A stretch of 64,000 bases of DNA from Clostridium sp. MB40-C1 (GCF_030913655.1 NZ_CP133189.1:682001-746000); one strand, 5' to 3'; counted from the stretch's first letter, positions 34,194 to 44,991 are shown. The notes: generated from the sequence alone by a model not told the origin. Program-made: numbers and translations.

Positions 34194-34712
34194 GTGGATT
34201 TAAAAGAAAGTATTAGAATAATTGATGGATTTCCTAAAGACGGAATAAGTTTCAAGGATGTTACAACACTATTACAAAATAGTAAAGCTTTCAAGTATTC
34301 AGTAGATAAAGTCGCAGAACACTTAAAGGATAAAAATGTTGATGTTATTGTAGGACCAGAAGCTAGAGGTTTTTTATTTGGTGCACCAGTAGCTTATGCA
34401 GTTGGAGCTGGATTTGTTCCTGTTAGAAAGAAAGGAAAGCTTCCAAGTGATACAGTTGCAGTTGACTATTCTTTAGAATACGGAACAGATACTTTAGAAA
34501 TACACAAAGATGCTATAAAACCAGGACAAAAAGTTGCTATTGTAGATGATTTACTTGCTACAGGTGGAACTATTGAATCTGTTGTTAAACTTATAGAAAA
34601 ACTTGGTGGTGAAGTTGTAAGTGTTGATTTTATTATTGAACTTACTGATTTAAGAGGAAAAGACAAACTAGATGGTTATGATGTAATGTCTTTAGTTCAA
34701 TATGATATATAA
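34194..34712 (+). CDS. apt: Adenine phosphoribosyltransferase
   Basis: The product is 172 residues, starting at GTG behind AGGGGGAATA. Family landmarks are '[18 protein letters not shown]', '[15 protein letters not shown]', 'PVRKKGKLP' and the PRPP-binding loop '[13 protein letters not shown]'. It salvages adenine to AMP using PRPP. It sits between the recJ-like gene and relA and is closed by a strong terminator. Confidence 0.96.
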   Translation: MDLKESIRIIDGFPKDGISFKDVTTLLQNSKAFKYSVDKVAEHLKDKNVDVIVGPEARGFLFGAPVAYAVGAGFVPVRKKGKLPSDTVAVDYSLEYGTDTLEIHKDAIKPGQKVAIVDDLLATGGTIESVVKLIEKLGGEVVSVDFIIELTDLRGKDKLDGYDVMSLVQYDI

Positions 34713-34745
34713 AAAGTACTCCTGATTAAATCAGGAGTACTTTTT
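34711..34745 (+). terminator. Intrinsic terminator after apt
   Basis: The perfect 15-bp arms AAAAAGTACTCCTGA (34711-34725) and TCAGGAGTACTTTTT (34731-34745) enclose a 5-nt loop. It is near-symmetric, so it could act on both strands. Confidence 0.9.
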
Positions 34746-34865
34746 ATGATGATTAATATATTGCAAAATGGATAAAATATTGGTAGACAAGGGAATTATA
34801 TAAAAAAAGGTTTTTATTGCAAATTTCTACATCATATTATATAATATTTATAAAAAAAACAGCGG

Positions 34866-34892
34866 CTGGTTACTAAAACCAGCTTTTGATTT
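34866..34892 (+). terminator. Short hairpin in the relA leader
   Basis: GCTGGTT pairs with AACCAGC and is followed by TTTTGATTTT, about 20 bases before relA. It may be an attenuator. No T-box features are seen. Confidence 0.45.
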
Positions 34893-34907
34893 TAGGAGAG
34901 AAATTGT

Positions 34908-37094
34908 ATGCTGGATGATTTATTAGAAAAAATTGACGTAAATTGTCATAATGTTAATAAAGAGTTTATTATAAAAGCTTATAATTTTGCGAAGAGTGCA
35001 CATGAAGAGCAAAAGCGAATATCTGGTGAACCGTATATAATGCATCCGGTTCAGGTGGCTTGCATATTAGCTGAAATGGGATTAGATGAAAATACTATTG
35101 CGGCAAGTTTGCTTCATGATGTGATTGAAGATACACACTACACTTATGAAGATGTAGAGAAAGAGTTCAATAGTGAAGTTGCTAATTTAGTTGAGGGAGT
35201 AACAAAACTTGGCAAAATAAAGTATAAAACAAAAGAAGAACAACAAGCAGAAAATGTAAGAAAAATGCTTTTTGCTATGACTAAGGATATAAGAGTTATA
35301 TTGATAAAGTTAGCAGATAGGCTTCATAATATGAGAACTCTAAAATATATGTCTGTTGAAAAGCAAAAAGAAAAAGCAAAGGAAACTTTAGATATCTATG
35401 CTCCTTTAGCACATAGATTAGGAATTTCCAAAGTGAAATGGGAACTAGAAGATTTAGCTTTAAGATATATGAATCCTAATCAATACTATGATTTGGTGAA
35501 AAAAGTTGCTGAAAAAAGAGATGAAAGAGAAGAATACATAAATAATATAATCCAGCAGCTAAAAGAAAAATTGGGAAGTACAGGTATAAAGGCAGATATA
35601 GCAGGAAGACCTAAGCATTTTTATAGTATTTATAGAAAGATGGTTGTAAAGAATAAAACTATAGACCAGATTTATGATTTAACTGCTGTTAGAATTATTG
35701 TAGATGATGTAAGAGATTGTTATGCTGCATTAGGAATCGTACATACCATGTATAAACCTATTCCTGGAAGATTTAAAGATTACATAGCAATGCCTAAACC
35801 CAATATGTACCAATCACTACATTCAACGGTTATTGGCCCTCAAGGAAAACCTTTCGAAATACAAATTAGAACTTACGAAATGCATAATACTTCGGAATAT
35901 GGAATTGCAGCTCATTGGAAATATAAAGAAGGAGATTCAGCTAAAGATGGTAAGAATTTCGAAACAAAACTTACTTGGCTTCGTGAAGTTTTAGAATGGC
36001 AAAGAGAAACTACAAATCCTGAAGAATTTATGGAAAATTTTAAAATCGATATGTTTTCAGATGAAGTTTTTGTATTTACACCTAAAGGTGCGGTAATAAA
36101 CCTTCCATATGATTCAACACCTATAGACTTTGCCTATAGAATCCATACAGATGTAGGACATAAATGCGTAGGAGCGAAAGTTAATAGCAAAATAGTTCCG
36201 CTTAATTATCATTTAAAAACTGGAGAAATTGTGGAAGTGCTTACATCTGCAGCATCAAAGGGTCCTAGTAAGGATTGGCTGAATTTTGCAAAGAGTAATC
36301 AAGCTAAGAGTAAAATTAAAGCTTGGTTTAAAAAGGAAAAAAGGCATGATAATATAGAAAGAGGAAAAGAATTAATTGATAAGGAATGTAAGCGTCAAAC
36401 CATAAACTTTACGAAACTTGCTAAAGGAGAGGTTTTGGATTCTTTATTAAAGAAATTCAACTTTAACACTTTAGAAGACTTATATGTTGGATTGAGTATA
36501 GGTTCTGTGACAGCTTCTTCAGTTATAAATAAACTAGTAGCTTATTCAAAGACCGAAGTAGAACAAAGAGAAGATGTTGATTTAGAACAGCTAAAAAAAC
36601 AACTTAGTGAGTCAGCTAAAATAAAGAGAAAAGGCAATTCACCTGGGGTTAAGGTAAAGGGAATTGATAATGTGTTAATTAGATTTGCAAAATGCTGTAA
36701 TCCTGTTCCAGGTGATCCAATTATGGGTTATATAACAAAAGGAAGAGGAGTTTCAGTACATAGAAAAGATTGTGAAAATGCAAAATCTTTAGTTGCAAAT
36801 GATAGTAGCAGGATTATTGAAGTTGATTGGGAAGGTGAAAATTCTAGAAAGTCAGAATATATAACTGCGATAGAAGTAAGAGCAGAAAATAGAGATTGTC
36901 TGTTAGCTGAACTTATGGAATCAATAATAGATACAAAAATAGCTTTATACGCAGTTAATGCTAAAACAGCAAAGTCAGATATATCAATAGTAAATATAAA
37001 GCTTAGAATATCTGATATAGATAAGTTGAAAGAAGTTATGAGAAAGATGAAAAGGCTTAAAGGAGTTATTTCTGTGTATAGAACAAAAAATTAA
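34908..37094 (+). CDS. relA: Bifunctional (p)ppGpp synthetase/hydrolase (RelA/SpoT homologue)
   Basis: 728 residues, ATG behind TTAGGAGAG. Residues 1-200 form the HD hydrolase with '[10 protein letters not shown]' and '[12 protein letters not shown]', both intact. The synthetase has '[20 protein letters not shown]', '[20 protein letters not shown]' and 'EIQIRT'. TGS is near residue 385 ('[14 protein letters not shown]'), then a helical/zinc-finger-like region with '[19 protein letters not shown]' and a C-terminal ACT domain. It makes and destroys the alarmone on starvation. dtd follows at once, the usual arrangement. Confidence 0.96.
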   Translation: MLDDLLEKIDVNCHNVNKEFIIKAYNFAKSAHEEQKRISGEPYIMHPVQVACILAEMGLDENTIAASLLHDVIEDTHYTYEDVEKEFNSEVANLVEGVTKLGKIKYKTKEEQQAENVRKMLFAMTKDIRVILIKLADRLHNMRTLKYMSVEKQKEKAKETLDIYAPLAHRLGISKVKWELEDLALRYMNPNQYYDLVKKVAEKRDEREEYINNIIQQLKEKLGSTGIKADIAGRPKHFYSIYRKMVVKNKTIDQIYDLTAVRIIVDDVRDCYAALGIVHTMYKPIPGRFKDYIAMPKPNMYQSLHSTVIGPQGKPFEIQIRTYEMHNTSEYGIAAHWKYKEGDSAKDGKNFETKLTWLREVLEWQRETTNPEEFMENFKIDMFSDEVFVFTPKGAVINLPYDSTPIDFAYRIHTDVGHKCVGAKVNSKIVPLNYHLKTGEIVEVLTSAASKGPSKDWLNFAKSNQAKSKIKAWFKKEKRHDNIERGKELIDKECKRQTINFTKLAKGEVLDSLLKKFNFNTLEDLYVGLSIGSVTASSVINKLVAYSKTEVEQREDVDLEQLKKQLSESAKIKRKGNSPGVKVKGIDNVLIRFAKCCNPVPGDPIMGYITKGRGVSVHRKDCENAKSLVANDSSRIIEVDWEGENSRKSEYITAIEVRAENRDCLLAELMESIIDTKIALYAVNAKTAKSDISIVNIKLRISDIDKLKEVMRKMKRLKGVISVYRTKN

Positions 37095-37107
37095 TGGGGT
37101 GTTAATA

Positions 37108-37557
37108 TTGAGAACAGTAGTGCAAAGAGTTTCTTCATCCTCTGTAATGGTAAATGGAGAAGTTGTAGGGAAAATAAAAAAGGGATTTAATGTTTTGCTT
37201 GGTGTATCTAAAGATGATACAATGGAAGATGTTAAATATTTAAAAGATAAGATAGTAAACTTGAGAGTATTTGAAGATGAAGATGGAAAATTAAATAAAT
37301 CTTTAAAAGATGTAAATGGGGAAATTTTAGTGGTTTCCCAATTTACTTTATATGGAGATTGTAGAAAAGGAAGAAGACCTAACTTTATGCAGGCTTTAGG
37401 AGGAGAAGAGGCAGAAAAACTTTATCTAGAGTTTGTAAACGCATGTAAAGAGGACATAAAGATAGTAGAGACAGGTATATTTGGAGCTGATATGGCAGTG
37501 GATATACAGAATGATGGGCCTGTAACTTTAATTATAGATAGTAAAAAAGTCTTTTAA
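37108..37557 (+). CDS. dtd: D-aminoacyl-tRNA deacylase
   Basis: 149 residues. The TTG at 37108 is chosen over GTG 37099: GGGG is well spaced and the product starts (M)[12 protein letters not shown] as the family does. The active-site blocks '[15 protein letters not shown]' and the 'NDGPVT' cross-subunit loop are present. It removes D-amino acids from mischarged tRNA. It lies 14 bases after relA, so they share a transcript. Confidence 0.96.
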   Translation: MRTVVQRVSSSSVMVNGEVVGKIKKGFNVLLGVSKDDTMEDVKYLKDKIVNLRVFEDEDGKLNKSLKDVNGEILVVSQFTLYGDCRKGRRPNFMQALGGEEAEKLYLEFVNACKEDIKIVETGIFGADMAVDIQNDGPVTLIIDSKKVF

Positions 37558-37728
37558 TATAATATTAGATAGTAAAAAATATTTTAATAATAGAGAGGAA
37601 AATAAACAACAGTTTAATTTTAGGGTTTGTTTTAAATTATATTTCATATCATATTATATAAAAACAATTTATCTAATACTAGCAACTTTTAAAACATAGT
37701 CTAATTTTAAAATAGAAAGGGTGGTATT

Positions 37729-38334
37729 ATGAAAATAAAAGTAATTCCATTAGGACTGTATGCTGCTAATTGTTATATACTAATAGATGAAAATACTAAA
37801 GATGCTTCTATAATAGATCCAGGTGGAGATGCTAAGCTTTTGATAAAGGAGATTGAGAAATCAGAAATTAATCCTAAATATGTTCTTTTAACTCATGGAC
37901 ACATGGATCATGTTGGAGCTGTAAATGAGATTAAAGAAGAATACAGTATACCTGTATACATTAATTTAAAAGATAAAAAGATGATTCGTGAAGGGCAAAA
38001 TGTATTTGGAACAATGTGGAGGGAAACTCCTGAAGACAGAGAAATTAATGAAGGAGATATTTTAACATTAGGAAGTTTAGAGATTAAATGTATAGAAACA
38101 GCAGGCCATACTCCAGGTGGAATGTGTTTTGTGGTAGAAAATGTAGTGTTTACAGGAGATACTTTATTTGAAGGTTCAATTGGAAGAACTGATTTTGTTG
38201 GAGGAGATTTTAATACACTAATCAAAAATATAAAAGAAAAGCTAATAGTTCTTCCAGAAGATACTATAGTTTTACCTGGTCATGGACCTAAGAGCAGTAT
38301 TGGATATGAAAAAAGAAATAATCCATTTTTATAA
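37729..38334 (+). CDS. MBL-fold metallo-hydrolase (glyoxalase II-like)
   Basis: The product is 201 residues, starting at ATG behind GAAAGGGTGG. It has the full binuclear metal motif: 'THGHMDHVGA', His in 'ETAGHTPGGMC', Asp in 'FTGDTLFEGSIGRTDF' and the final His in 'VLPGHGPKSSI'. The short C-terminus is YcbL-like rather than a full glyoxalase II. It probably hydrolyses a thioester or similar. It stands between dtd and hemZ; the substrate is not known. Confidence 0.85.
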   Translation: MKIKVIPLGLYAANCYILIDENTKDASIIDPGGDAKLLIKEIEKSEINPKYVLLTHGHMDHVGAVNEIKEEYSIPVYINLKDKKMIREGQNVFGTMWRETPEDREINEGDILTLGSLEIKCIETAGHTPGGMCFVVENVVFTGDTLFEGSIGRTDFVGGDFNTLIKNIKEKLIVLPEDTIVLPGHGPKSSIGYEKRNNPFL

Positions 38335-38513
38335 TAGATTAGGGCTTAAACTAGCATAAAAATTCATCAAGGTTTCATAAGCATTGGACTTAGTGGAAAC
38401 TTATTATTATCTGAGTTAATACTAAATTTTTTAATGTTAAGGGATGGATTTTTAATTGTAAATCACATAGAACTTTAGAATTTACAGTTCTATGGATATA
38501 TGAGGTAATAAAA

Positions 38514-39935
38514 ATGTTAAAAATTAAATTGAATGATTTTAAATATAGATATGATGTATATCATATTTTTAAGCTTTTTTTTGGCTTCGAAAATATTACT
38601 TTTGTGGAAGAAGATTTTAATTATGAAGTAAGGATATTAGATGATAAAGCAGAAATCTATGAGAATAATAAGAGCTATGCTTTTGAGTTCAATAATACTT
38701 TAAAAAAAAGCAATGCTATAAAAGGTGCAATTTTTAAATATCTTAAAAACAAGACAGGTAAGAATCTTCCATGGGGAATTTTAATAGGGATAAGACCTAC
38801 AAAAATTGTTTTAGAAATGATGAAACAAGGAAAAAGCGAAGAAGAAATAATAAAAATTTTTAAAGAAGATTTTTTTGTTAGAGAAGATAAGGCGAAACTT
38901 TGTGTAGATATAGCTAATATAGAGAAAGAAAGAGTAAATAAAGAGCAAAATAATATAAGTATTTATGTAGGGATGCCATTTTGTCCAACGAGGTGCTTAT
39001 ACTGTTCTTTTGCGTCAAATCCTATTAAAAGTTGCATTAAGATCGTAGATGACTATTTAAAAAATTTAAATTATGAGATACATAAAATTAGGGAGTTTAT
39101 AGATAATAAAAACCTAAATATAGAATGTGTATATTTTGGTGGAGGTACTCCTACTTCTGTAAAGGAAGAACAATTCGAACACATTATGCATTCCATATAT
39201 AAGAGTTTTGTGGAAGGAAGAAATGTAAAGGAATTTAATGTGGAGTGCGGAAGACCAGATAGTATTAATGAAAACAAGCTTAAAACTATGAAAAAATATA
39301 AGGTTAACAGAATAAGCATAAATCCCCAAACTATGAATAATGAAACTTTAAAGGGCATAGGAAGAGATCATAGTGCTCAGGATGTAATTGATAAGTTTAA
39401 TATGGCAAGAAAATGTGGTTTTGATAATATAAATATGGATATAATTGTGGGACTGCCTAATGAAGGACTTTCCCATGTTAAAAATACTTGTTATGAAATA
39501 TCGAAGCTTAATCCAGATAGTGTTACTGTTCATGGCATGTCAGTTAAAAGAGCTTCTAGACTTCATGAAAAGATAGTTAATAAAGAAATCGATATAAAAG
39601 AACAAGATGAATTAAATGAAATGTATGAAGAAACAGTTAAACTTGCGCAAAATCTTAATATGAAACCATATTACATGTACAGGCAAAAAAATATGGTGGG
39701 TAATATGGAAAATGTGGGATATACTAGAGCTTCGAAAGAAGGAATATATAATATTGAGATGATTGAAGAAAAACAGACTATTATAGGTATTGGAGCAGAT
39801 GCTGTTACAAAGGTGATTTTTCTAGATGAAAATAGACTAGAAAGATTTCCAAATATAAAAGATGTAAGGGAATACATGCATAGGATAGATGAAAAAATCC
39901 AGAAAAAATTAGAGTTGCTGGAAAAGCTATATTAG
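38514..39935 (+). CDS. hemZ: Oxygen-independent coproporphyrinogen dehydrogenase-like HemZ
   Basis: The product is 473 residues, starting at ATG. The N-terminal 145 residues are the HemZ-specific extension ('GKNLPWGILIGIRPTKIV'). The radical SAM cluster is Cys157, Cys161 and Cys164 in 'MPFCPTRCLYCSF', followed by 'VYFGGGTPTSV' and 'NMDIIVGLPNEG'. The family is placed in anaerobic haem synthesis, though other HemN-like roles exist. A 9-bp hairpin (CATAGAACT/AGTTCTATG) lies in the leader at 38466-38494 and could affect expression. Confidence 0.88.
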   Translation: MLKIKLNDFKYRYDVYHIFKLFFGFENITFVEEDFNYEVRILDDKAEIYENNKSYAFEFNNTLKKSNAIKGAIFKYLKNKTGKNLPWGILIGIRPTKIVLEMMKQGKSEEEIIKIFKEDFFVREDKAKLCVDIANIEKERVNKEQNNISIYVGMPFCPTRCLYCSFASNPIKSCIKIVDDYLKNLNYEIHKIREFIDNKNLNIECVYFGGGTPTSVKEEQFEHIMHSIYKSFVEGRNVKEFNVECGRPDSINENKLKTMKKYKVNRISINPQTMNNETLKGIGRDHSAQDVIDKFNMARKCGFDNINMDIIVGLPNEGLSHVKNTCYEISKLNPDSVTVHGMSVKRASRLHEKIVNKEIDIKEQDELNEMYEETVKLAQNLNMKPYYMYRQKNMVGNMENVGYTRASKEGIYNIEMIEEKQTIIGIGADAVTKVIFLDENRLERFPNIKDVREYMHRIDEKIQKKLELLEKLY

Positions 39936-39984
39936 TAAAGTGCCAATAATTTGGCACTATAATTTTGAAGGAGTGTGATATTTG

Positions 39985-41238
39985 ATGGCAATTCAAGCCC
40001 CAAAGGGAACCAAAGATTTACTTCCTGCGGATTCTTATAAATGGCAATACATAGAAGAAAAATTAAGAAGCATAGCTGCTGTTTATGCTTGTAGAGAAAT
40101 TAGAACTCCAATATTTGAGCATACAGAATTGTTTGAAAGAGGAGTAGGAGAAACTACAGATGTTGTTCAAAAGGAAATGTATACTTTTAAGGATAAGGGA
40201 GATAGAAGTGTAACTTTAAAAGCAGAAGGAACTGCCCCAGCAGCTAGAGCATTTATAGAAAACAGTTTATTTAATGAAGCACAACCAACTAAGATGTATT
40301 ATTTTACTCCGGTTTTTAGATATGAAAATGTTCAAAAAGGAAGGTTGAGACAACATCATCAATTTGGAGTTGAAGTTTTTGGCTCAAAAGAAGCTTCTAT
40401 GGATGCTGAGATTATAAGTCTTGCAATGAAGGCTTTTAAAGAATTTGGAGTACATAATTTAGAATTAAATATAAATAACATAGGGTGTCCAGAGTGTAGG
40501 AGTAAGTATAATGATGCGTTAAAGGCATATTTTAAATCTAGGTATGATGAACTCTGTGATACATGTAAAAGTAGATTTGAAAGAAATCCTATGAGAATAC
40601 TTGATTGTAAAGTCAAGGAATGTAAAAACATAGCTAAAGAAGCACCTATTATTTTAGATTATGTTTGTGATGAGTGCAAAGAGCATTTTGAAAAGTTAAA
40701 GAATTATTTAGATGCTTTAGATATTAAGTATAAAGTTGATCCTTATATCGTAAGAGGTCTTGATTATTATACTAGAACAGTTTTTGAAATAATAAATGAT
40801 AATATAACAGTTTGCGGTGGCGGAAGATACAATGGCTTAATAAGCGAAATTGGTGGAAAAGAAACTCCAGCTGTAGGTTTTGGTATGGGGATAGAAAGAT
40901 TACTTCTTACTTTAGAAGAAAATAATATAGAAATACCTAAACCAAATCATGTAGATCTATATATTGGATCTATGGGAGAAAGAGGAAAGACTGAAAGCTT
41001 AAAAATAGTGAACGCTTTACGGGATATGGGATTGAAATGCGAATGTGATCATATGGATAAATCTGTTAAAGCTCAAATGAAATATGCTAACAAGATACAA
41101 GCAGCATTTACCATTATCTTAGGAGAAAATGAGTTAGATGAAGGAAAAGCTAAACTAAAGAGAATGGAAGATGGAGAGCAGTTTGATGTAAGCTTGAAGG
41201 ATTTAGATACAATAGTTACAATAGTAAATGGAAAATAG
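39985..41238 (+). CDS. hisS: Histidyl-tRNA synthetase
   Basis: 417 residues from ATG 39985 (TTG 39982 possible). Class II motifs: motif 2 '[21 protein letters not shown]', histidine loop '[15 protein letters not shown]', motif 3 '[13 protein letters not shown]', and a C-terminal anticodon-binding domain ending near '[18 protein letters not shown]'. A hairpin AGTGCCA/TGGCACT lies between hemZ and this gene, and aspS follows 15 bases on. hisS-aspS pairing is common in Firmicutes. Confidence 0.97.
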   Translation: MAIQAPKGTKDLLPADSYKWQYIEEKLRSIAAVYACREIRTPIFEHTELFERGVGETTDVVQKEMYTFKDKGDRSVTLKAEGTAPAARAFIENSLFNEAQPTKMYYFTPVFRYENVQKGRLRQHHQFGVEVFGSKEASMDAEIISLAMKAFKEFGVHNLELNINNIGCPECRSKYNDALKAYFKSRYDELCDTCKSRFERNPMRILDCKVKECKNIAKEAPIILDYVCDECKEHFEKLKNYLDALDIKYKVDPYIVRGLDYYTRTVFEIINDNITVCGGGRYNGLISEIGGKETPAVGFGMGIERLLLTLEENNIEIPKPNHVDLYIGSMGERGKTESLKIVNALRDMGLKCECDHMDKSVKAQMKYANKIQAAFTIILGENELDEGKAKLKRMEDGEQFDVSLKDLDTIVTIVNGK

Positions 41239-41253
41239 TAGAGGAGGATTAAC

Positions 41254-43041
41254 ATGGCAGAATCATTAAATGGACTTAAGAGAACATCCATGTGCGGACT
41301 TTTAAGAGAAGCAAATGTGGGTGAGAAACATGTAGTTATGGGATGGGTTCAAAGAAAAAGAAATCTTGGGGGATTAGTTTTTATAGACCTTAGAGATAGA
41401 GATGGAATTCTTCAAGTTGTATTTGGAGAAGAAATAAATAAAGAAGCTTTTGAAAAAGCAGACTTAGTTAAAAGTGAGTACTGTATAGCTGTAGAAGGTG
41501 AACTTGTAAAAAGACAGTCTCCTAATGAAACTTTACCAACAGGAATTGTTGAGTTAAAAGGACAAAATATAAAGATATTATCAGAATCTGAAACTCCACC
41601 TATATACATAAAAGAAGATTTAGATACTGATGAAATGGTAAGATTAAAATATAGATATTTAGATCTTAGAAGACCAGATATGCAAAAAATATTTAAAATA
41701 AGACATAAAATTGCTAAAGTAGTAAGGGATTTCTTAGATGAAAATGGATTTTTAGAAATAGAAACTCCTATAATGACTAAGAGTACTCCAGAAGGAGCAA
41801 GAGATTATCTTGTTCCAAGTAGAAATTACCCAGGAATGTTTTATGCACTACCTCAATCACCACAATTATTCAAACAATTATTAATGGTATCAGGCTTTGA
41901 TAAGTATTTCCAAATAGCTAAATGTTTTAGAGATGAAGACTTGAGAGCTAATAGACAACCTGAATTTACTCAAATAGACATGGAACTTTCTTTTGTAGAT
42001 ATGGAAGATGTAATTGAGCTAAATGAAAGATTAATAAAAAGAATATTTAAAGAAGTTGGAGATGTAGATGTACAGCTTCCAATACAAAGAATGCCATACA
42101 AAGAAGCTATGGATAAATACGGAAGTGATAAACCAGATTTAAGATTTGGAATGGAAATTAATGATCTTACTGATGTAGTTAAAAATTGTGAATTTAAAGT
42201 ATTCAAAGATGCTATAGAAAATGGTGGAAGCGTTAGAGCAATAAAAGCACCAAACTGTGCAGATATGGGAAGAAAGCAAATTGATAAGCTTGGTGAATTT
42301 GTAAAGACATATAAAGCAAAAGGTCTTGCATGGATAGCATATAAAGCAGATGAAATAAAATCTCCTATATCAAAATTCTTAAGTGAAGAAGAAATGAAAA
42401 CTATTTTAGATAAGATAGATGCAAAACAAGGAGATTTAATTTTAATTGTTGCTGATAAAGACAGTGTTGTACTTCAAACTCTTGGTGCATTAAGACTTGA
42501 AATGGCAAGCAGATTAGAATTATTAAAAGATAATAAAGAATATAAATTTGTTTGGATTACAGATTTCCCACTATTAGCTTATAATGAAGAAGAAGATAGA
42601 TATCAAGCAGAACATCATCCATTTACAATGCCTAAAGATGAAGATATAGAGTATCTTGAAAGTGATCCAGGTAGAGTAAGAGCAAAAGCATATGATATAG
42701 TTTTAAATGGAGAAGAATTAGGTGGAGGAAGTATAAGGATTCACGATACTAAACTTCAAGCGAAAATGTTTGAGGTTCTTGGATTTACTCAAGAAACTGC
42801 TTGGGAGAGATTTGGATTCTTATTAGATGCATTTAAATTTGGACCACCACCACACGGCGGATTAGCTTATGGATTTGATAGAATGACTATGTTCCTTGCT
42901 GGAACAGAAAATATTAAAGATGTTATAGCTTTTCCTAAAAATCAAAATGCTTTCTGTCCTTTAACAGAAGCACCAAATGTGGTTGATGAAAAGCAGTTAG
43001 AAGAACTAGGAATAAAAAAGTCAGCTGTAGATAATAAATAA
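41254..43041 (+). CDS. aspS: Aspartyl-tRNA synthetase
   Basis: The product is 595 residues, starting at ATG behind AGAGGAGGA. The N-terminal OB anticodon domain ('VVMGWVQRKRNLGGLVFIDLRDRDG') is followed by class II motif 1 ('FLEIETPIMTKSTPEGARDYLVPSR'), motif 2 ('KCFRDEDLRANRQPEFTQIDMEL'), the bacterial GAD insert and motif 3 ('GLAYGFDRMTMFLAG'). The length is that of the bacterial type. A 12-bp hairpin lies at 43149-43188 without a T-run. Confidence 0.97.
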   Translation: MAESLNGLKRTSMCGLLREANVGEKHVVMGWVQRKRNLGGLVFIDLRDRDGILQVVFGEEINKEAFEKADLVKSEYCIAVEGELVKRQSPNETLPTGIVELKGQNIKILSESETPPIYIKEDLDTDEMVRLKYRYLDLRRPDMQKIFKIRHKIAKVVRDFLDENGFLEIETPIMTKSTPEGARDYLVPSRNYPGMFYALPQSPQLFKQLLMVSGFDKYFQIAKCFRDEDLRANRQPEFTQIDMELSFVDMEDVIELNERLIKRIFKEVGDVDVQLPIQRMPYKEAMDKYGSDKPDLRFGMEINDLTDVVKNCEFKVFKDAIENGGSVRAIKAPNCADMGRKQIDKLGEFVKTYKAKGLAWIAYKADEIKSPISKFLSEEEMKTILDKIDAKQGDLILIVADKDSVVLQTLGALRLEMASRLELLKDNKEYKFVWITDFPLLAYNEEEDRYQAEHHPFTMPKDEDIEYLESDPGRVRAKAYDIVLNGEELGGGSIRIHDTKLQAKMFEVLGFTQETAWERFGFLLDAFKFGPPPHGGLAYGFDRMTMFLAGTENIKDVIAFPKNQNAFCPLTEAPNVVDEKQLEELGIKKSAVDNK

Positions 43042-43240
43042 TTTTTATAGCTTAATAAATTGTTGAATTTGTGTAATATAAGAAAGTATAAAGTTAAAAA
43101 ACAAAAAACTTAGATATAAAGTATAAATATGAGATTCCTACTTAATTAATGAAATAAGCATACTTAATAAAAATCTTGCTTATTTCATGATTTGGTGGGG
43201 ATTTTTTGATAAAAAAATAAATTGGTGATATACTAAAATA

Positions 43241-43251
43241 ATACCGGGTAT
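43241..43251 (+). promoter_or_regulatory. Candidate operator for the CsoR-family repressor
   Basis: ATACCGGGTAT is an 11-base palindrome located 39 bases before the start codon, within the likely promoter. CsoR/FrmR-type repressors bind G/C-tract palindromes of the TACC-GGTA kind, so autoregulation is plausible. Confidence 0.5.
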
Positions 43252-43289
43252 ACGTATATAATATATTATTTTAATATAGGAGAAAATAT

Positions 43290-43559
43290 ATGGAAAAGAA
43301 AAAAGATAAAAAAAAGAATATACAAGTGAGATTAAGACGTATTGAGGGGCAAATAAAAGGAATAGAAAAAATGATGGACAGTGAAGCGTGTTGTAGGGAC
43401 ATATTAATACAAGTTGCAGCTGTAAGAGCAGCCGTAAACAAAGTTGGAGCTCTTATACTTCAAAATTATGCAGAAAATTGTATGGTACACGATGGAGATG
43501 ATAAAAATATTGAAAAAATAGAAGAGTTGGTATCTACTTTGACTATGTTTATGAAATAG
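43290..43559 (+). CDS. CsoR/FrmR-family metal- or sulfur-sensing repressor
   Basis: The product is 89 residues, starting at ATG behind TAGGAGAAA. The DUF156 fold is clear: 'RLRRIEGQIKGIEKMM', 'CCRDILIQVAAVRAAVNKVG' and 'NYAENCM'. The N-terminal Cys ligand and the last Cys are present, but the residue four before the last Cys, His in copper-type CsoR, is Tyr here. Copper sensing is therefore doubtful; a persulfide (CstR-like) or other thiol sensor fits better. No transporter or sulfur gene lies next door. A 16-bp terminator follows. Confidence 0.8.
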   Translation: MEKKKDKKKNIQVRLRRIEGQIKGIEKMMDSEACCRDILIQVAAVRAAVNKVGALILQNYAENCMVHDGDDKNIEKIEELVSTLTMFMK

Positions 43560-43598
43560 AAATGGCTAAGTGCTAGTATCTAGCACTTAGCCATTTTT
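43560..43598 (+). terminator. Strong terminator between convergent genes
   Basis: The perfect 16-bp stem AAATGGCTAAGTGCTA (43560-43575)/TAGCACTTAGCCATTT (43581-43596) has a 5-nt loop and ends in TTTTT. It serves the CsoR-family gene and probably also stops the leftward exporter transcript, whose last codons it nearly touches. Confidence 0.9.
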
Positions 43599-44036
43599 GA
43601 TCTTTTTTATAGACATTATTACTTTGGTGATTGAAGCTACAAGAATAGTAGCTACAGCTATGGTTACAGCTAGGCTAAGAGTTTCTAAGCCTATACCAAG
43701 GGAAGTATCGATATTTCCCTTAGTGGATTCTAACATAGTATAATACATTCCTGCTCCAGGTACTAAAGGTATAATGGCACAGATTAAGAAAATTGTTACA
43801 GGGGCTTTTAACACTCTGGCTGCTATTTCAGAATATATACTTAAAGCTATTGAACCCAAGAATATGGCGAAGATTTTTGAAATTGAATGCTGAAGAGTAA
43901 ATATATAAACAAACCACCCTATAGCTCCGCCCAAAGAAGTAAAAAATATATTCTTACCTCTTATATTGAATAAGATAGCAAAACATAATGTAGCCATTAA
44001 AGCATATAAAGAATTTAAGAGAAGGTTATTAATCAT
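43587..44036 (-). CDS. ThrE-type exporter, C-terminal half (YjjB-like)
   Basis: 149 residues from ATG 44036, which has GGAGGT correctly spaced; the ORF could extend further upstream without a start signal. Four to five membrane helices are present, including 'LLNSLYALMATLCFAILFN', 'FTSLGGAIGWFVYIFTL' and 'IFLICAIIPLVPGAGMYYTM', the ThrE_2/DUF3815 signature. The start overlaps the stop of the upstream gene as ATGA, so the two halves are made together. They likely form one exporter of threonine, serine or an organic acid. Confidence 0.85.
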   Translation of the reverse strand: MINNLLLNSLYALMATLCFAILFNIRGKNIFFTSLGGAIGWFVYIFTLQHSISKIFAIFLGSIALSIYSEIAARVLKAPVTIFLICAIIPLVPGAGMYYTMLESTKGNIDTSLGIGLETLSLAVTIAVATILVASITKVIMSIKKIKNG

Positions 44037-44809
44037 ATAATTATACCTCCAGATACTAGTGACCATATCTTTATTACTAATCCTGAGCCGACTGCTATTG
44101 CGATAGCTATAAAAAAGGCTTCTACAGCTCTAGATATTCCAGAAACTAAGTCTCCAGATATAGTATCTCTTATAGCGTTAGTAATTAAAAGGCCTGGAAC
44201 TAGAATCATTATAGAACCTATTATTATTTTATCAGCATCATGTCCTATGTTAAGTTTAATACTGAGTATAGCAATAAAAGATGCTATAGCACCACACAAA
44301 GAATTTATAAAAAACTCGTTTATTTGTATCTTATTTAAAAACATAAATACAATTTTTATAATTAAACCTATTACTAAAGAAACAAGGAAATCTTTAATAT
44401 CTCCTCCAAAAAGCAAAGTAAAAAAACCAGCTGCAAAGGAAGCTGCTATAACTAACACTTTGGAACTAAAACCTCTCGTATTACTAATTTGGTTAAGTTT
44501 ATCATTTACTTCATCTAAAGTTAATTTTTGAGGGAGTATGGATCTTGATAAATCATTTACCATAGAAATTTTTTCTAAGTTTACAGTTCTGGTATTTATT
44601 CTTTTTACAACAGAGTAAGTTTCTCCATTTTTGTCTATGATAGAAAGCATAATACCTGTAGGAGTTACGAAACAGTCAGCTTGATTCATATTAAAAGCAT
44701 AGCAAATTCTTCTCATAGTTTCTTCTACTCTGTAAGTTTCGCCACCACTTTGAAGTATTATTTCGCCAGCTTTAACAGCAATGTGAAGTAATTTATAGCT
44801 TCTGTTCAT
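44033..44809 (-). CDS. ThrE-type exporter, N-terminal half (YjjP-like)
   Basis: 258 residues from ATG 44809, chosen because GGAAAGGG precedes it; a TTG 18 bases upstream is the alternative. A cytoplasmic domain with 'GGETYRVEETMRRICYAF' and 'VTPTGIMLSI' (DUF1212) is followed by five hydrophobic helices after residue 120. It is the only leftward operon in the window apart from its partner. Transport of threonine/serine-like substrates is known for ThrE in Corynebacterium; the substrate here is inferred. Confidence 0.85.
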   Translation of the reverse strand: MNRSYKLLHIAVKAGEIILQSGGETYRVEETMRRICYAFNMNQADCFVTPTGIMLSIIDKNGETYSVVKRINTRTVNLEKISMVNDLSRSILPQKLTLDEVNDKLNQISNTRGFSSKVLVIAASFAAGFFTLLFGGDIKDFLVSLVIGLIIKIVFMFLNKIQINEFFINSLCGAIASFIAILSIKLNIGHDADKIIIGSIMILVPGLLITNAIRDTISGDLVSGISRAVEAFFIAIAIAVGSGLVIKIWSLVSGGIII

Positions 44810-44991
44810 GCTGAAAACCCTTTCCAATAAGTAATATTTTTACTAAGTAATATTTAATATATTATAAGGTAATTATAACATAATCAACTTTTAAATATGT
44901 ATTTAATTTTATTTTAGTATATAAGTAAAGGGTTGATAATTTAAAGAAAAAAACTTATAATTTAGTAAACATATTTTAAGGAGGGCTAAAA

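Noticed and set aside
34866-34892. T-box or riboswitch before relA
   Set aside because: Only one short hairpin is present; no T-box sequence or long leader is seen. The same holds for hisS, where the leader is under 50 bases.
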